Of a DNA stretch of 36,169 bases, positions 32,996 through 36,169 are shown piece after piece (the stretch's first letter is position 1; every line of letters begins with the position of its first letter). Below the pieces are notes generated by a model that searched no databases, was not told the origin of the DNA, and worked only from the letters and a program-made list of their open reading frames with translations. The position numbers and the translations under genes were made by a program. The DNA comes from Roseofilum reptotaenium CS-1145 (GTDB lineage: Bacteria; Cyanobacteriota; Cyanobacteriia; Cyanobacteriales; Desertifilaceae): assembly GCF_028330985.1 (NCBI RefSeq), contig NZ_JAQMUE010000089.1, positions 1 to 36,169 of the forward strand. The letters run 5' to 3'.

Positions 32996-33571
32996 ATGGT
33001 TACAACAGTAGAAAAACGCAAAGTTATTAGCTTAGAAGAGTTTTTGGCACAGCCAGAAACTAAGCCTGCCAGTGAATATTTCAATGGGGAAGTGAGTCAA
33101 AAAACGATGCCACAAGGAAAACATAGTATTTTACAGGTTGAACTTGCCTCTGCAATTAATCAACAGGCGAAACCTAATAAGTTAGCTTATGCTTTGACAG
33201 AGTTGAGATGTACATTTGCTGGGCGTTCTATTGTGCCGGATATCGCCGTGATTCGTTGGGAAAATTTGCCCAGAGATGAGGATGGAGAAATGGCCAATCA
33301 TTTCGATCTCCATCCGGATTGGATCGTTGAGATTTTGTCACCGGATCAACCGATGGCATTAGTGATGGAAAAAATTCTGTTTTGTCTTCAAAATGGCACA
33401 GAATTGGGTTGGCTCATTGATCCTAAAACCCAATCGATTACTGTATTTCAATCGGGTTTGCCCAAAATTTATCGAGTCGCTCATGGGGATACAGAACCGT
33501 TACCAATGTTGACGGGTTTAGAAGAATGGACGTTATCCGTAAACGATATTTTTAGTTGGCTAAAAGTTTGA
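32996..33571 (+). CDS. Uma2-family (DUF820) endonuclease-like protein
   Basis: A 191-residue protein of the Uma2 family, a PD-(D/E)XK nuclease-like fold greatly expanded in cyanobacteria and of uncertain role. The N-terminal I-S-L-E-E-F-L-A-Q-P-E-T-K-P-A-S-E-Y-F-N-G-E is typical. The nuclease-like core shows I-V-P-D-I-A-V-I (about residues 78-85), W-I-V-E-I-L-S-P (about 109-116) and a following E-K-I-L-F-C-L-Q-N-G-T-E-L-G-W-L-I-D-P. The D, E and K-like positions of the fold look present. Many cyanobacterial copies seem dispensable; no partner gene is adjacent. Confidence 0.88.
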   Translation: MVTTVEKRKVISLEEFLAQPETKPASEYFNGEVSQKTMPQGKHSILQVELASAINQQAKPNKLAYALTELRCTFAGRSIVPDIAVIRWENLPRDEDGEMANHFDLHPDWIVEILSPDQPMALVMEKILFCLQNGTELGWLIDPKTQSITVFQSGLPKIYRVAHGDTEPLPMLTGLEEWTLSVNDIFSWLKV

Positions 33572-33850
33572 AGTTACCCCTCTGTTGTCATTCTAGGCAG
33601 AGGAAAATAAGAAATCAGGGTCAAGAGAAAGAGGAAAGAGGGCAAGACAAACACGATTCATCAAGGCAATTAATCGTGGGAACCCCAAAGATAAGTGAGG
33701 AATAGGAAAGACCTCTAACCAATAGAGAATTAAGTTAAAGCAAACTAAAGGAAGAAGAAGCAATCGATTTGCTCTTACCCTTCTTCCAGGTCATGGCTAT
33801 TAGACCGATCTCCTTCCCGATTGCTTCAAAAGTCGATACAATAATGTAGT
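33572..33850. other. 279-bp spacer upstream of mutS2, possible minus-strand relic
   Basis: No intact gene. On the minus strand, frames reading M-T-W-K-K-G-K-S-K-S-I-A (from 33794) and, in a shifted frame, L-I-L-Y-W-L-E-V-F-P-I-P (to a stop at 33593) look faintly protein-like and may be a decayed gene. Confidence 0.3.
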
Positions 33851-36169
33851 ATGGCGTTGAAGTATAGAACACGAGTGATTCAAGACGAAACCCTAGAGCT
33901 ATTAGAATGGTCGCGGTTGTGCGAGCATTTGTCTACGTTTGCCGCAACGAAAATGGGGGCGATCGCCGCCCAAACTTTACCTATTCCCCAAACTCAAGCG
34001 GAAAGTTTAACCCTGTTGGCGCAAACCCAGGAAGTCTATACTCTGGAGCAAACCCTCACCACAGAGCTACCGTTTGGGGGGATTCGGGATATTCGTACCA
34101 TTGTCAAACGAGCGACGCTTAAAGGGGTACTCTCTGGGGATGAACTGCTGGATGTGGCGAGTACATTGGCGGGGATGCGGCGACTGCGCCGGTTTATTGA
34201 AGAACAAGAAAATGTGCCGATTTTGTTGGAGTTGATTAGCACGATCCGGACTTATCCGGAATTAGAACAGGAGATTAATCACTGTATTGACGAACAGGGG
34301 AGAGTAGCCGATCGCGCCAGCGTGAAGCTCGGTAATATACGCCGTCAACTCAAAAACCAACGCGATCGCATTACGCAAACGCTGCAAAACCTCCTGCAAC
34401 GCAAATCCCACGCTATTCAGGAGAATTTGATTACCCAACGGGGCGATCGCTACGTGTTGCCGGTGAAAGCCAACCACAAGGACACTATCCCCGGTATCGT
34501 TCATGACTCGTCTACGAGTGGGGCAACCTTGTACATTGAACCCCATGCGATCGTTTCCCTCGGTAATGACTTGCGACAGTTGCACAAGGAGGAAAGTAAG
34601 GAAGAAGAAGCCATTTGCCGCGCTCTCACGGAAAAAGTGGCAGAGGTTTACGACGATTTAGAACATCTAGTAGAGATTGCCACGATTCTCGATTTAGCGA
34701 CTGCCAAAGCCCGATACAGTTATTGGTTAGAAGCGAACCCCCCTCGATTTACGGAATCCACAGAAATGATTGTTCTGCGGCAACTGCGTCATCCCTTGCT
34801 GGTGTGGCAACAGCGTCACGAACAGGGAAAAGAAGTAGTTCCCGTAACTACGTGTATTGAATCGCCGATCCGAGTCGTGGCAATTACAGGGCCGAATACG
34901 GGCGGAAAGACAGTTACTTTGAAAACATTGGCACTGGCGGCATTGATGGCGAAAGTTGGCTTATTCGTACCAGCACGAGAACCGGTGGAACTGCCTTGGT
35001 TTAGCCAGATTTTAGCTGATATTGGCGATGAACAGTCCTTAGAACAAAGTTTATCGACCTTTTCGGGACATATTCGCCGTATTTGCCGGATTTTGGACTG
35101 TGTGGAAACGAACCCCTCATCCCTGGTGTTATTGGATGAGGTGGGTGCGGGAACCGATCCCTCCGAGGGAACTGGGTTGGCGATCGCCCTCCTAAAACAT
35201 CTCGCCACCAACGCCCAGCTTACCATTGCCACCACCCACTTCGGGGAACTCAAAGCCCTCAAGTATGAGGATGAGCGGTTTGAAAATGCCTCCGTGGAGT
35301 TTGACGAGGTATCCTTGCAACCCACCTATCGCCTGCTGTGGGGAATTCCAGGGCGCTCCAATGCCCTTGCCATTGCCCGCCGTTTGGGGTTAAATCCAGA
35401 GGTGATCGAAGAGGCGCAACAGTGGGTAGGAACCGGTTCCGAAGATGTGAATCGGGCGATCGCCGGTTTAGAAGCCGAGCGTCGTCGTCAGGAAACCCAA
35501 GTCCAGGAAACCTCCAGCTTACTTTCGGAAACCGAACGACTGCACCAAGAAGTTGCACTCAAAGCGCAACAACTCAAAGAGCGGGAACAACAGTTACGCC
35601 AACAACAGGAAATCGAGATCCAAAAGGCAATTTCTCAAGCCAAAAAAGAAGTCGCTCAAGCCATCAAACGCCTACAACAAGGCACTGCCAAAGCCCAAGA
35701 TACCCGCAAAGCAACCCAAGAACTCGATCGCATTGCCGGGCAATATCTCCCCTCCAAAGTCAATCCCCCCAAGCCCAAACCCGGTTACAAACCGCAAGTC
35801 GGCGAACGGGTACGCATTCCCAGTTTAGGACAAACTGGAGAAGTGCTACAAATTGACGCAGAAGGGCAAGAAATTACTGTGCGCTTCGGGTTAATGAAAA
35901 TGACCGTGGGACTCGCAGAAATTGAATCCTTAGACGGCAAAAAAGCCGAAGTTACCACAAAGGCACCGAGCAAAAAAGCAGTTACGGAAAAGGATAAAAC
36001 TACCCCGTCTAAATCCACTGCCCCAGTCATCCAAACCTCTCGCAATACCTTAGACATCCGAGGCTTGCGCGTCGTGACTGCCGAAGCGGAACTCGACCAA
36101 GGCATTACCAAAGCCTACAATGCCAATTGTACGAATGTCTGGATTATTCACGGCAAAGGCACGGGTAAA
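33851..36169 (+). CDS. mutS2: MutS2 ATPase/endonuclease (C-terminus cut by window end)
   Basis: The frame runs 773 codons from ATG to the window edge without a stop. MutS2 is a MutS-like dimeric ATPase with a C-terminal Smr nuclease. It lacks the mismatch-recognition domain and acts in suppression of recombination or in ribosome rescue. The N-terminal core spans about 1-320, with a clamp-like helical section. Walker A is I-T-G-P-N-T-G-G-K-T (about 345-354) and Walker B with the signature is L-L-D-E-V-G-A-G-T-D-P-S-E-G-T (about 430). A long coiled coil follows (about 535-630), then a KOW-like stretch G-E-R-V-R-I-P-S-L-G. The Smr domain begins L-D-I-R-G-L-R-V near 735 and is cut after H-G-K-G-T-G-K. 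Confidence 0.96.
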   Translation, partial: MALKYRTRVIQDETLELLEWSRLCEHLSTFAATKMGAIAAQTLPIPQTQAESLTLLAQTQEVYTLEQTLTTELPFGGIRDIRTIVKRATLKGVLSGDELLDVASTLAGMRRLRRFIEEQENVPILLELISTIRTYPELEQEINHCIDEQGRVADRASVKLGNIRRQLKNQRDRITQTLQNLLQRKSHAIQENLITQRGDRYVLPVKANHKDTIPGIVHDSSTSGATLYIEPHAIVSLGNDLRQLHKEESKEEEAICRALTEKVAEVYDDLEHLVEIATILDLATAKARYSYWLEANPPRFTESTEMIVLRQLRHPLLVWQQRHEQGKEVVPVTTCIESPIRVVAITGPNTGGKTVTLKTLALAALMAKVGLFVPAREPVELPWFSQILADIGDEQSLEQSLSTFSGHIRRICRILDCVETNPSSLVLLDEVGAGTDPSEGTGLAIALLKHLATNAQLTIATTHFGELKALKYEDERFENASVEFDEVSLQPTYRLLWGIPGRSNALAIARRLGLNPEVIEEAQQWVGTGSEDVNRAIAGLEAERRRQETQVQETSSLLSETERLHQEVALKAQQLKEREQQLRQQQEIEIQKAISQAKKEVAQAIKRLQQGTAKAQDTRKATQELDRIAGQYLPSKVNPPKPKPGYKPQVGERVRIPSLGQTGEVLQIDAEGQEITVRFGLMKMTVGLAEIESLDGKKAEVTTKAPSKKAVTEKDKTTPSKSTAPVIQTSRNTLDIRGLRVVTAEAELDQGITKAYNANCTNVWIIHGKGTGK

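Noticed and set aside
34816-35558. Long minus-strand frames within mutS2
   Set aside because: They lie wholly inside the strongly supported plus-strand MutS2 frame and show antisense-type composition.

Overview
The window looks like chromosomal DNA of a cyanobacterium. The octamer GCGATCGC (HIP1) and near-HIP1 variants recur throughout genes and spacers. Heptameric short tandem repeats of the cyanobacterial STRR type sit at several gene ends. The gene content is also cyanobacterial: a Cph1-type phytochrome kinase, a CRR6-like NDH-1 assembly factor, a membrane-anchored YvcK, a FurC/PerR-type regulator and a Uma2 protein. The genus cannot be fixed by eye; a filamentous, repeat-rich lineage is plausible. 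No rRNA, tRNA or CRISPR array was seen.

Layout. Bases 1-1250 are a graveyard of mobile DNA: the end of an IS630-type element, a fragment of an nSTAND1 NTPase gene, and a broken IS5-type transposase carrying a perfect 19-bp hairpin. Bases 1396-8819 hold a DUF937 protein, a membrane GTPase with DUF697, a phytochrome histidine kinase, GalT, a GNAT acetyltransferase and a DUF6653 membrane protein. Bases 8889-15477 hold YvcK, an RsbW-like anti-sigma kinase next to a MASE1 histidine kinase, a peptidoglycan-binding protein, a CRR6-like protein and a DUF4334 protein. Bases 15616-24642 hold a MntA/HepT toxin-antitoxin pair, a Fur-family regulator with a structured leader, HypF, a GrpB-family protein, a short-chain dehydrogenase and Mfd. 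Bases 24845-36169 hold an ImmA/IrrE plus DUF4411 pair whose second gene has a premature stop, a GNAT and glycine-rich membrane protein pair, two divergent glycosyltransferases, a large unknown protein overlapping an HpnA-like epimerase, a Uma2 protein, and MutS2, which runs off the window end.

Most genes are single units or short pairs, and several convergent pairs are separated by only 7-35 bp. Two pairs are clear modules: mntA-hepT, and immA/irrE-DUF4411. The two glycosyltransferases may cooperate in surface polysaccharide synthesis. HypF, Mfd, MutS2 and YvcK are housekeeping functions here without their usual partners.

I did not find a clearly new multi-gene system. The observations most worth checking are: the in-frame stop in the DUF4411 toxin-like gene with coding sequence continuing beyond it; the repeat-derived peptide inside Mfd; the template-switch-like hairpin in the IS5 transposase; interleaved complementary segments in the perR leader; repeats that supply C-termini and stop codons; a 16-bp hairpin just before the GT4 start; and a probable lost stop codon joining two genes.
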